From Streptomyces viridosporus (GTDB lineage Bacteria; Actinomycetota; Actinomycetes; Streptomycetales; Streptomycetaceae), in contig NZ_MSGP01000340.1 in the NCBI RefSeq assembly GCF_002078235.1, forward strand, positions 1-61,892: DNA of 61,892 nt, given 5' to 3'. The position numbers were made by a program, and so were the translations under genes. Of the stretch, positions 1 through 11,093 are shown in pieces; position 1 is the stretch's first letter, and every line of letters begins with the position of its first letter. Under the pieces are notes generated by a model. The model ran no database searches and was not told the origin of the DNA. It saw nothing but the letters and a program-made list of their open reading frames with translations.

Positions 1-3828
<3,828 letters not shown>

Positions 3829-3848
3829 GCGAAGCGGTCCGCCGACGG

Positions 3849-3874
3849 CGCCGCCGGGTCCTCACCCGGCGGCG
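3849..3874. terminator. Bidirectional hairpin between GH2 gene and metal sensor
   Basis: Perfect 11-bp stem CGCCGCCGGGT / ACCCGGCGGCG with a CCTC loop. It lies 20 bases after the GH2 stop and its right arm overlaps the stop codon of the converging ArsR gene, so one hairpin can end both transcripts. There is no U-tract, as is usual in Streptomyces. Confidence 0.75.
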
Positions 3875-4224
3875 TCGCTGATCCCCAGCCGCAGGTGCTC
3901 CACGTGGTAGACGGCCTGGTCGAGCAGTTCGGCGACGTGGTGGTCGTGGAGCGCGTACACGACGGAGCGGCCCCGGCGTTCGCCCACCACCAGGCCCAGA
4001 TTGCGCAGCAGGCGCAACTGGTGCGAACAGGCCGACTGCTCCATGCCCACCTCCGCCGCCAACTCCGTGGCCGGCAGCGGGCCTTCGCGCAGCCGGGCGA
4101 GGATCAGCAGGCGTGAGGGCGTGGACAGGGCCTGGAGGGTGGTGGCGACCTTGGCGACGTTGTCCGCGTCCAGGCGCACGCGCTCGGCGTCGTCCTGCGC
4201 GGGAATGACGGCTCCATGACCCAT
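3862..4224 (-). CDS. ArsR/SmtB-family nickel/cobalt sensor, NmtR-like
   Basis: A 120-aa winged-helix repressor expected to release DNA when it binds Ni(II)/Co(II). The recognition helix is around ELAAEVGMEQSACSHQLRLL. Near the C-terminus there is an Asp, a His two residues later, and a pair of His at +13 and +16 (in DHHV...YHVEH). This is the spacing of the alpha-5 metal site of mycobacterial NmtR (D91, H93, H104, H107). The protein also begins MGHG, matching the NmtR N-terminal Gly-His-Gly arm that completes the nickel site. There is no ArsR-type or CmtR-type cysteine site. It is divergent from the P1B-4 ATPase 67 bases away, the classic sensor/exporter layout. Metal identity is inferred from motif spacing; Zn sensing is possible but less likely. 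Confidence 0.88.
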   Translation of the reverse strand: MGHGAVIPAQDDAERVRLDADNVAKVATTLQALSTPSRLLILARLREGPLPATELAAEVGMEQSACSHQLRLLRNLGLVVGERRGRSVVYALHDHHVAELLDQAVYHVEHLRLGISDAAG

Positions 4225-4230
4225 GGGGAC

Positions 4231-4236
4231 ATCCTA
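4231..4236 (-). promoter_or_regulatory. -10 hexamer of the metal sensor, leaderless spacing
   Basis: TAGGAT on the minus strand ends six bases before the ATG at 4224, so transcription would begin at or next to the start codon. No convincing -35 is visible; the operator candidate lies in that position. Confidence 0.5.
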
Positions 4237-4243
4237 CTCATCA

Positions 4244-4273
4244 CATATGAACGAATGAATGACTCTTCATGTG
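4244..4273. promoter_or_regulatory. Candidate metal-sensor operator
   Basis: Inverted repeat CATATGAA (4244-4251) and TTCATGTG (4266-4273), seven of eight positions matched, with a 14-base AT-richer centre that holds a further ATGAA-type half (AATGAAT). AT-rich ATGAA/TTCAT half-sites are typical of ArsR/SmtB operators. It occupies the -35 zones of both divergent leaderless-type promoters (-10s at 4231-4236 minus and 4280-4285 plus). Confidence 0.6.
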
Positions 4274-4279
4274 TTCCTG

Positions 4280-4285
4280 TAGGGT
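4280..4285 (+). promoter_or_regulatory. -10 hexamer of the P1B-4 ATPase, leaderless spacing
   Basis: TAGGGT ends six bases before the GTG at 4292. There is no Shine-Dalgarno match between it and the start, consistent with a leaderless mRNA initiated at GTG. Confidence 0.5.
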
Positions 4286-4291
4286 GACCGG

Positions 4292-6211
4292 GTGTCCGTG
4301 ACTCTCGCTCCCTCGTCCACGGCGTCCGCCGGTGTTCCCACGGCGCGCCGCCGCACCCGTCTCCTCGCCCTGCCCGAAGCGCGGTGGGCGCTCGTCGCAC
4401 TCGTGGCCTTCCTGGTCGGGCTCGCCGCGGACCTCGGCGGTGCGCCGCTCTGGGCCGCCGCGATCCCGTATGCCGTCGCCTACGCGGCCGGCGGCTGGGA
4501 ACCGGCCCTCGAAGGACTCCGCGCGCTGCGCGAGAAGACCCTCGACGTCGACCTGCTGATGGTCGTCGCCGCGCTGGGCGCCGCCGCGATCGGGCAGGTT
4601 TTCGACGGCGCCCTGCTCATCGTCATCTTCGCGACCTCGGGCGCGCTGGAGGCCCTGGCCACCGCCCGCACCGCCGATTCCGTGCGCGGCCTGCTCGACC
4701 TCGCGCCCACCACGGCGACCCGGCTGACCGGCAGCGGCGAGGAGACCGTGCCCGTCGCCGAACTCGCCGTCGGTGACGTCCTGCTGGTCCGCCCGGGCGA
4801 GCGCATCGGCGGCGACGGCACCGTCCTGGACGGCGTCAGCGAGGCCGACCAGGCCACCATCACCGGTGAGTCCCTGCCGGTCGTCAAGCGCCCCGGCGAC
4901 GAGGTCTTCGCCGGCACCCTCAACGGCACCGGCGCCCTGCGCGTCCGGGTCGAGCGCGACCCGGGCGACTCGGTGATCGCCCGCATCGTGGCCCTGGTCG
5001 AGGAGGCCTCCCGCACCAAGGCGCCGACCCAGCTCTTCATCGAGAAGATCGAGCAGCGGTACGCGGTCGGCGTGGTCGCGGCCACCCTCGCCGTGTTCGG
5101 CGTCCCCCTCGCCTTCGGCGAGGACCTCACGGACGCCCTGCTGCGGGCGATGACCTTCATGATCGTCGCCTCGCCGTGCGCGGTCGTCCTCGCCACCATG
5201 CCGCCCCTGCTGTCCGCCATCGCCAACGCCGGCCGCCACGGCGTCCTGGTCAAGTCGGCCGTCGCGATGGAACGCCTCGGGGAGATCGACGCGGCGGCCC
5301 TCGACAAGACCGGCACCCTCACCGAGGGCACCCCCGAGGTGACGGCCGTGCGCCCGCTGCCCGACTCCGGCCTCGACGAGGACGCCCTGCTCGCCCTGGC
5401 CGCCGCGGCCGAGCACCCCAGCGAGCACCCGCTGGCCCGGGCCGTGGTGGCCGCGGCCCACGCCCGCGGCCTGCCCCTCGCCCCGGTCACGGACTTCACC
5501 GCCGCGCCCGGCCGCGGCGTCACCGCCACGGTGGAGGGCGCCGTGGTGACCGTCGGGCGCGCGGAGGCGGCGGAGGCGGCCGACGGCGGGACCGTCGTCC
5601 GCGTCACCCGTGACGGCGCCCCCGTGGGCACCCTCACCCTGACCGACCGCCTCCGCCACGACGCCCCCGCGGCCGCCTCCGCCCTGACCTCCCTCACCGG
5701 CACCGCGCCCGCCCTCCTCACCGGCGACAACGCGCACACCGCCGCCCGCGTGGCCAGCGCGACCGGTCTCACGGACATCCGCGCCGGCCTCCTGCCCGAG
5801 GACAAGGTGAACGCCGTACGCGGCCTCCAGGCGGCCGGCCGCAAGGTGCTGTTCGTCGGCGACGGCGTCAACGACGCGCCCGCCCTCGCCGCCGCCCACG
5901 CCGGCATCGCCATGGGCCGCGCGGGCTCCGACCTGGCCCTGGAGACGGCGGACGCGGTCGTCGTGCGCGACGAGCTCGCGGCCGTGCCCGCGGTCGTACG
6001 GCTGTCCCGCACCGCCCGCCGGCTGGTGCTGCAGAACCTCGTCATCGCGGGCACGGCCATCACCGGCCTCGTCCTGTGGGACCTCCTCGGCCACCTCCCG
6101 CTCCCGCTCGGCGTCGCCGGCCACGAGGGCTCGACCGTCCTGGTCGGCCTGAACGGACTGCGGCTGCTGCGCGAGTCGGCCTGGCGATCCGGGCAGCCGC
6201 AGCACAGATGA
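4292..6211 (+). CDS. P1B-4-type heavy-metal exporting ATPase (Co/Ni/Zn class)
   Basis: A 639-aa membrane ATPase that should pump divalent metal out of the cytoplasm. Visible parts: TM helices within residues ~25-100, actuator loop with TGES (~190), transport-site motif SPC at 294-296, phosphorylated Asp338 in DKTGT, HP motif in SEHPLARA, hinge GDGVND (~523-528), and a last helix pair with HEGST starting at residue 611. SPC in TM6 with HEGxT in the final TM defines subgroup P1B-4 (CtpD/CtpJ/CoaT class). There is no N-terminal metal-binding domain, as in most P1B-4 pumps. GTG start chosen from the leaderless -10 spacing. Divergent from the NmtR-like sensor, so expression is probably metal-induced. 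In mycobacteria NmtR controls a comparable P1B-4 pump. Confidence 0.92.
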   Translation: MSVTLAPSSTASAGVPTARRRTRLLALPEARWALVALVAFLVGLAADLGGAPLWAAAIPYAVAYAAGGWEPALEGLRALREKTLDVDLLMVVAALGAAAIGQVFDGALLIVIFATSGALEALATARTADSVRGLLDLAPTTATRLTGSGEETVPVAELAVGDVLLVRPGERIGGDGTVLDGVSEADQATITGESLPVVKRPGDEVFAGTLNGTGALRVRVERDPGDSVIARIVALVEEASRTKAPTQLFIEKIEQRYAVGVVAATLAVFGVPLAFGEDLTDALLRAMTFMIVASPCAVVLATMPPLLSAIANAGRHGVLVKSAVAMERLGEIDAAALDKTGTLTEGTPEVTAVRPLPDSGLDEDALLALAAAAEHPSEHPLARAVVAAAHARGLPLAPVTDFTAAPGRGVTATVEGAVVTVGRAEAAEAADGGTVVRVTRDGAPVGTLTLTDRLRHDAPAAASALTSLTGTAPALLTGDNAHTAARVASATGLTDIRAGLLPEDKVNAVRGLQAAGRKVLFVGDGVNDAPALAAAHAGIAMGRAGSDLALETADAVVVRDELAAVPAVVRLSRTARRLVLQNLVIAGTAITGLVLWDLLGHLPLPLGVAGHEGSTVLVGLNGLRLLRESAWRSGQPQHR

Positions 6212-6266
6212 GGTCGATGTCGGATTCTCGCCGGACCGGGCACGGCCCGTGCCCGATCCTTGAGGC

Positions 6267-7781
6267 ATGCAGAAGGGGATGCACACCGACACGGAGCGCT
6301 GCGTGCGCGCCGTGCAGTCCAAGGACGCGCGGTTCGACGGCTGGTTCTTCACCGCGGTCCTGACCACCGGCATCTACTGCCGGCCCAGCTGTCCGGTGGT
6401 GCCGCCGAAGCCGGAGAACATGGTCTTCCACCCGAGCGCGGCGGCCTGCCAGCAGGCCGGGTTCCGGGCCTGCAAGCGCTGCCGCCCCGACACCAGCCCC
6501 GGATCGCCGGAGTGGAACCGGCGCGCCGACCTGGTGGCCCGCGCCATGCGGCTGATCGCCGACGGGGTGGTGGACCGCGAGGGCGTACCCGGCCTCGCCG
6601 CCCGGCTCGGCTACAGCACCCGGCAGATCGAACGCCAGCTGCTCGCCGAACTGGGCGCGGGCCCCCTCGCGCTCGCCCGCGCCCAGCGCGCCCAGACCGC
6701 ACGCCTGCTCATCGAGACGACGGCGCTCCCCATGGCGCAGGTCGCCTTCGCGGCCGGCTTCTCCTCCATCCGCACCTTCAACGACACGGTGCGCGAGGTC
6801 TTCGCCCTCTCCCCGAGCGACCTGCGCGCCCGGGCGCCGAGGAACGCCGCCCGCCCCACCCCCGGCGCGCTGTCGCTGCGGCTGCCGTTCCGCGCCCCGC
6901 TCAACCCCGACAACCTCTTCGGCCACCTCGCCGCGACCGCCGTGCCCGGGGTGGAGGAGTGGCTCCCCCACTGCCTGGAGGGCGCGGGCGGCACCCCCGT
7001 CGGCGCCTACCGGCGCACGCTGCGGCTGCCGTACGGCCACGGCGTCGTCGCCCTCGCCCCGCAGCCCGACCACATCGCCTGCCGCCTCACCCTCGGCGAC
7101 CTGCGGGACCTCCCCGTCGCCATCAGCCGCTGCCGGCGCCTGCTCGACCTGGACGCCGACCCGGTGGCGGTCGACGACCAGCTGCGCACCGACCCGGTGC
7201 TCGCGCCCCTGGTCGACAAGGCACCCGGCCGCCGCGTCCCGCGCACGGTCGACGAGGCGGAGTTCGCCGTACGGGCCGTCCTCGGCCAGCAGGTCTCCAC
7301 GGCCGCCGCCCGCACCCACGCCGCCCGCCTGGTCACCGCGCACGGCGAACCGGTCGACGACCCCGAGGGCGGTCTCACCCACCTCTTCCCGTCCCCCGAG
7401 GCACTGGCCGCCCTGGACCCCGGGACCCTGGCCCTGCCCCGCACCCGCCGCACGACCCTCACCACCCTGGTCCGCCACCTGGCCGAGGGGGAGCTCCCCC
7501 TGGGGGCGGAGAGCGACTGGGCGCAGGCCCGCGCGCGGCTCCTCGCCCTGCCCGGCTTCGGCCCCTGGACGGCCGACGTCATCGCCATGCGCGCCCTGGG
7601 CGACCCCGACGCCTTCCTCCCCACCGACCTCGGCATCCGCCGCGCCGCCCGGGGACTGGGCCTGCCGTCCACCCCGGCCGCGCTCACCGCCCGCGCCGCG
7701 GCCTGGCGGCCCTGGCGGGCCTACGCGGTCCAGTACCTGTGGGCGACGGACAGCCACCCGATCAACTTCCTGCCGGCATGA
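6267..7781 (+). CDS. alkA: Ada N-terminal domain / AraC HTH / AlkA DNA glycosylase fusion
   Basis: A 504-aa alkylation-damage protein joining sensing and repair. Residues 1-80 are the Ada zinc domain with Cys38, Cys42, Cys69 and Cys72, the same numbering as E. coli Ada; Cys38 is the methylphosphotriester acceptor. Residues ~85-190 are an AraC-type double HTH (YSTRQIERQL; FAAGFSSIRTFNDTVREVF). Residues ~215-500 are AlkA, with the HhH at LPGFGPWTADVIAMR and the catalytic Asp at 454 in PTDLGIRR. It excises 3-methyladenine and similar bases and may activate its own transcription after self-methylation. The separate ogt starts 33 bases downstream, so the E. coli Ada activities are split over a two-gene operon. 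The start at 6267 preserves the Ada cysteine numbering. Confidence 0.93.
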   Translation: MQKGMHTDTERCVRAVQSKDARFDGWFFTAVLTTGIYCRPSCPVVPPKPENMVFHPSAAACQQAGFRACKRCRPDTSPGSPEWNRRADLVARAMRLIADGVVDREGVPGLAARLGYSTRQIERQLLAELGAGPLALARAQRAQTARLLIETTALPMAQVAFAAGFSSIRTFNDTVREVFALSPSDLRARAPRNAARPTPGALSLRLPFRAPLNPDNLFGHLAATAVPGVEEWLPHCLEGAGGTPVGAYRRTLRLPYGHGVVALAPQPDHIACRLTLGDLRDLPVAISRCRRLLDLDADPVAVDDQLRTDPVLAPLVDKAPGRRVPRTVDEAEFAVRAVLGQQVSTAAARTHAARLVTAHGEPVDDPEGGLTHLFPSPEALAALDPGTLALPRTRRTTLTTLVRHLAEGELPLGAESDWAQARARLLALPGFGPWTADVIAMRALGDPDAFLPTDLGIRRAARGLGLPSTPAALTARAAAWRPWRAYAVQYLWATDSHPINFLPA

Positions 7782-7814
7782 GGAAACCCGCAGGGAAACG
7801 GAGAGTTCCAGCCG

Positions 7815-8297
7815 ATGAAACAGCACACCGTGATCGACAGCCCCTACGGCCCGCTGACGCTCGTCGCCGACGACGGCGTCCTGTGCGGCCTCTACATGAC
7901 CGACCATCGCCACCGTCCCCCGGAGGAGACCTTCGGCGACCGCGACGCCACCCCCTTCGCCGAGGCACGGGAACAGCTGGCGGCCTACTTCGCGGGCGAG
8001 CTGAAGGAGTTCACCCTCGAACTGCGCCTGCACGGCACCCCGTTCCAGCGCCGCGTCTGGGACCTGCTGACCCGCATCCCCTACGGCGAGACCCGCTCCT
8101 ACGGCCGGCTCGCCGACGACCTCGGCAACCCCCGGGCCTCCCGCGCCGTCGGCCTCGCCAACGGCCGCAACCCGATCAGCATCATCGTCCCCTGCCACCG
8201 CGTCATCGGCGCGAGCGGCGGCCTCACCGGCTACGGCGGCGGCCTGGACCGCAAGCAGCGCCTGCTGGACTTCGAACGGGGAGCGGCCCTGTTCTGA
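7815..8297 (+). CDS. ogt: Methylated-DNA--protein-cysteine methyltransferase
   Basis: A 160-aa suicide repair protein that transfers the alkyl group from O6-alkylguanine or O4-alkylthymine to its own cysteine. The active-site motif PCHRVIG has Cys127, and the helix-turn-helix finger (SYGRLADDLGNPRASRAVG) and asparagine hinge (ANGRNPI) are present. Length is typical for Ogt. It lies 33 bases after the Ada/AlkA fusion on the same strand, so co-transcription and induction by DNA methylation are likely. The next gene converges on it, with a hairpin between. Confidence 0.95.
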   Translation: MKQHTVIDSPYGPLTLVADDGVLCGLYMTDHRHRPPEETFGDRDATPFAEAREQLAAYFAGELKEFTLELRLHGTPFQRRVWDLLTRIPYGETRSYGRLADDLGNPRASRAVGLANGRNPISIIVPCHRVIGASGGLTGYGGGLDRKQRLLDFERGAALF

Positions 8298-8337
8298 GCC
8301 CGCGCCGAGGGCGACGGTGACGGAGCCGTGCCCCGCC

Positions 8338-8380
8338 GCGCCCGGACGGTTCGTGGCACCACGCCCGTGGGTCCGGGCGT
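8338..8380. terminator. Hairpin between convergent ogt and sirtuin genes
   Basis: Nine-bp perfect stem CGCCCGGAC (8339-8347) / GTCCGGGCG (8371-8379), extended by one G-U pair, with a loop that itself contains short GC pairing. It is placed between two stop codons facing each other and has no U-run. Confidence 0.55.
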
Positions 8381-8402
8381 GGCCGGCTGCGGGAGGGCCG
8401 GG

Positions 8403-9140
8403 TCAGGACGCAGTCCCGGCGGCCAGCCGGCGCAGCAGCGCGGGCAGGGCCGTGCCGATCGGCTCGCGGATGACCTCGTCGGCGCGGTCGTCGTACGGCG
8501 TCGGCTCGGCGTTGACGATGATCAGCCGGGCGCCGTGGTCGGCGGCGACGTCCGCGAGGCCGGCGGCGGGGTGGACCTGGAGGCTGGTGCCGACGGCGAC
8601 GAAGACGGTGCAGGCCTTGCTGATCGCCAGCGCCTCGCCGAGCACCACGGGATCCAGCCGCTCGCCGAACATCACCGTCGCCGACTTCAGGATGCCGCCG
8701 CAGTCCCGGCACGGCGGATCCTCCTCACCGGCCTCGACGCGGGCGAGGGCGTCCTCCATCGGGCTGCGGGCGTGGCACCGCGTGCACACCACGCTCCGCA
8801 CCGTGCCGTGCAGCTCGAGCACCTTGCGGGCCGGCATCCCGGCGAGCTGGTGCAGTCCGTCCACGTTCTGGGTGATCACCCGCACCGGCACCCCGGACCG
8901 CTCCAGCTCGGCCACGGCACGGTGCGCGGCGTTCGGCTCGGCCGTGAGCGCGCGGTTGCCGCGCCGCATCAGCCAGGAGCGGCGGCGGATCTCCGGGTCG
9001 CTCATGTAGTACTCGTACGTCACGAGCTTCTCGGCCTCGGGGTCGCGGCGCCACAGCCCGTTCGGGCCGCGGTAGTCGGGGATGCCGGAGTCGGTGCTGA
9101 CGCCGGCACCGGAGAGGAGGGCGACGAGGGGCTTGCTCAT
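8403..9140 (-). CDS. cobB: Sir2-family NAD-dependent protein deacylase
   Basis: A 245-aa sirtuin that removes acyl groups from lysines using NAD+. Signature blocks are visible in order: GAGVSTDSGIPDYRG (NAD loop), TQNVDGLH, the catalytic His in LELHG, a zinc ribbon with CTRC and CRDC, GTSLQVHPAAGL and IIVNAEPTPYD. Class III-type desuccinylase residues (Tyr/Arg pair) are not apparent, which favours deacetylation. It starts six bases after a TACCCT hexamer with no Shine-Dalgarno, so it is likely leaderless. Acetyl-CoA synthetase is the best-known sirtuin target in Streptomyces, a fit with the nearby acetyl-CoA assimilation operon, but no target is shown here. Confidence 0.94.
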   Translation of the reverse strand: MSKPLVALLSGAGVSTDSGIPDYRGPNGLWRRDPEAEKLVTYEYYMSDPEIRRRSWLMRRGNRALTAEPNAAHRAVAELERSGVPVRVITQNVDGLHQLAGMPARKVLELHGTVRSVVCTRCHARSPMEDALARVEAGEEDPPCRDCGGILKSATVMFGERLDPVVLGEALAISKACTVFVAVGTSLQVHPAAGLADVAADHGARLIIVNAEPTPYDDRADEVIREPIGTALPALLRRLAAGTAS

Positions 9141-9146
9141 GCGGCG

Positions 9147-9152
9147 AGGGTA
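9147..9152 (-). promoter_or_regulatory. -10 hexamer of the sirtuin gene, leaderless spacing
   Basis: TACCCT on the minus strand, six bases before the ATG at 9140; no purine-rich ribosome site lies between. Confidence 0.5.
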
Positions 9153-9222
9153 GGCGGCCGGGCGCCGGTGGGGCGAGCGGATATGGGCGGGGGACGGACA
9201 GGGACGGGCGGACGGGCGCGGG

Positions 9223-9726
9223 TCAGTGCACCCGGTACCCGTCCTCCAGCTCCGCGGTGCCCGAGCCCTCGGCGAGGACGTCCAGCGCCGCCAGCACCCG
9301 GCGGCCCAGGGAGCCCGGGAGGTACGCGGTCAGTTCCTCGCGCGGCACCAGCCGCCAGGACAGCAGCTCCGACTCCTGCAGCCGGATCGCCCCGAGCTCG
9401 TCCTCGCCGAGCACCCCGCCGTCGTACAGGTACGCCACCAGCGGCGGCTGCCCCGGCCAGCGCACCCAGTCCACCGCCAGCAGCCGGCCCGGCTCGCGGT
9501 CCAGCCCGATCTCCTCGGCCGTCTCGCGCCGCGCGCCCTCGCGCGGGCTCTCCCCCTCGTCCGACTCGATCGTGCCGCCGGGCAGTGCCCACCCCTCCCG
9601 GTAGTTCGGCTCGACGAGCAGCACCCGTCCCTCTCGGTCCCGGAAGAGCGCGGCGGCCCCGGCGAAGATGCGGGGGAGGGAGGCGAGGTAGGCGGCGAAG
9701 TCCTGGGAGTCCTGCGTGGTGGTCAT
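9223..9726 (-). CDS. Nudix hydrolase
   Basis: A 167-aa hydrolase of nucleoside-diphosphate-linked compounds. The Nudix box spans GGTIESDEGESP through RRETAEEIG; the REUxEExGU core is intact, while the loop between the first Gly and the first Glu is two residues longer than the textbook GX5E. Flanking features are a WALPGG entry strand and a downstream WRLVPREEL segment typical of small MutT/YjaD-like proteins. The ATG at 9726 was chosen because a TACCCT hexamer ends six bases upstream; the frame stays open further upstream but without a credible start signal. Substrate is unknown. It sits 82 bases from the sirtuin start, and NAD metabolism is a possible link that the sequence does not prove. 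Confidence 0.88.
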   Translation of the reverse strand: MTTTQDSQDFAAYLASLPRIFAGAAALFRDREGRVLLVEPNYREGWALPGGTIESDEGESPREGARRETAEEIGLDREPGRLLAVDWVRWPGQPPLVAYLYDGGVLGEDELGAIRLQESELLSWRLVPREELTAYLPGSLGRRVLAALDVLAEGSGTAELEDGYRVH

Positions 9727-9732
9727 GCGGGA

Positions 9733-9738
9733 AGGGTA
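9733..9738 (-). promoter_or_regulatory. -10 hexamer of the Nudix gene, leaderless spacing
   Basis: TACCCT on the minus strand with a six-base gap to the ATG at 9726, the same hexamer and spacing as in front of the sirtuin gene. Confidence 0.5.
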
Positions 9739-9851
9739 ACCGCGGGGTCGGACACCCCCGCGGGGCCGGCCGCCGGCCCCGCGGGGCGCACGGCAGCACG
9801 CGCCGGTCCCGTGGCCGACACCGGACGGCGCACACGCCGGGGGCACGGCCT

Positions 9852-10925
9852 TCAGTCGTTCGCCCGCGCCAGCCGCAGGGTGCGTTCCGCCAGCTCGCTG
9901 ATCCGTACCCCGTCGAAGCCGAAGACCGCGCTGCGCACCGTGTCCTCCAAGGGGGCCTTCCACTGCTCCGGGACGGCCGCGGCACCGCACAGGACGCCCG
10001 CCACCGAGCCCGCCGTCGCCCCGTTGGAGTCGGTGTCCAGGCCGCCGCGCACGGTCAGGGCGATGGTGCGGGTGAAGTCGCCGTCGCCGTACAGCAGCCC
10101 GGCGGTCAGGACGGCGGCGTTCGGGACCGTGTGGATCCAGCCGAGGCCCGCCGTCTCCTGCGCGAGGGTCGTGAGCGTCTCCTCCCAGGACAGACCGGCC
10201 TCGTGCAGGGAGACCGCCCGGCGTACGGTGCGGGCGAGGCGGCTGCTCGCCGGGATCACCGTCAGCGCCTCGTCCACCGCGTGGCGCACCGTGGGCGCCG
10301 TGAACGCCGCCGAGACCAGCGCCGCCGCCCACATCGCTCCGTACACGCCGTTCCCCGTGTGCGACAGCACCGCGTCCCTGCGGGCCAGCGAGGCGGCGCG
10401 GCGCGGGACGCCCGGGGAGGTCCAGCCGTGGATGTCGGCCCGGATCAGGGCGCCGATCCACTCCTGGTACGGGTTGTCGTACGTGGCCGTGAGCGGCGGT
10501 CTGAGGCCGTTCGCGAGGTTCCGGTACGCCGCCCGCTCCGCCGTGAAGGTCTGCAGGTACGGCAGCCGCAGCAGCCACAGGTCGCCCACCTGCTCGGTGC
10601 TGAAGCCGAAGCCGTGGGTCTCCAGCAGGTGCAGGCCGAGGATCGCGTAGTCGATGTCGTCGTCGCGGCAGCTGCCGCGGACGCGGCCCCGCACACAGGC
10701 ACGCCACTCCGGGCGCAGCGCGAGGCCCTCGCTCTCGCTCGGCGGCTCGGGGAGGTAGTCGGTGAGGGGGAGGGCGTTCGCCCGCCGCAGGTAGCGGTCG
10801 ATGCGCTCGCGGGTCCACACCTCGCCCTGCTCCACCGGCTTGCCGAGCATGTTGCCCGCGATCCGGCCCAGCCAGCCCCCGAGGATGCGGTCGGCCAGCC
10901 CTGACTCCGTGCCCACAGCGGTCAT
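9852..10925 (-). CDS. ADP-ribosylglycohydrolase family protein
   Basis: A 357-aa protein of the DraG/ARH fold, which cleaves ADP-ribose from proteins or related ADP-ribosyl compounds using two Mg2+. Evidence: the N-terminal GGWLGRIAGNMLGKP block, the acidic cluster RDDDIDY (~97-103), and the C-terminal metal motif GLDTDSNGATAGSV, corresponding to the family GGDTDTNAA motif. Its length fits the family. A TAGACC hexamer six bases before the ATG suggests a leaderless start, though its last base is not T. The sirtuin, Nudix and ADP-ribosylglycohydrolase genes follow each other on one strand; all three families act on NAD or ADP-ribose chemistry, which is suggestive, but they have separate promoters. 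Confidence 0.9.
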   Translation of the reverse strand: MTAVGTESGLADRILGGWLGRIAGNMLGKPVEQGEVWTRERIDRYLRRANALPLTDYLPEPPSESEGLALRPEWRACVRGRVRGSCRDDDIDYAILGLHLLETHGFGFSTEQVGDLWLLRLPYLQTFTAERAAYRNLANGLRPPLTATYDNPYQEWIGALIRADIHGWTSPGVPRRAASLARRDAVLSHTGNGVYGAMWAAALVSAAFTAPTVRHAVDEALTVIPASSRLARTVRRAVSLHEAGLSWEETLTTLAQETAGLGWIHTVPNAAVLTAGLLYGDGDFTRTIALTVRGGLDTDSNGATAGSVAGVLCGAAAVPEQWKAPLEDTVRSAVFGFDGVRISELAERTLRLARAND

Positions 10926-11093
10926 GGGAACGGTCTACCCGAATCCCGGCGCCACCGCGCGTCCCCGCACCGCGGTCGCGGCCGTTCCACGGGCCGGGCG
11001 GGGCATGGCGGTGACGGCGCCCGCCGGTTAGGGTCGCAGCGGCGCGACTGGCCTTGACATGTGCGCGAGGCCCGGAGAACGAGGGGAAGGCAA

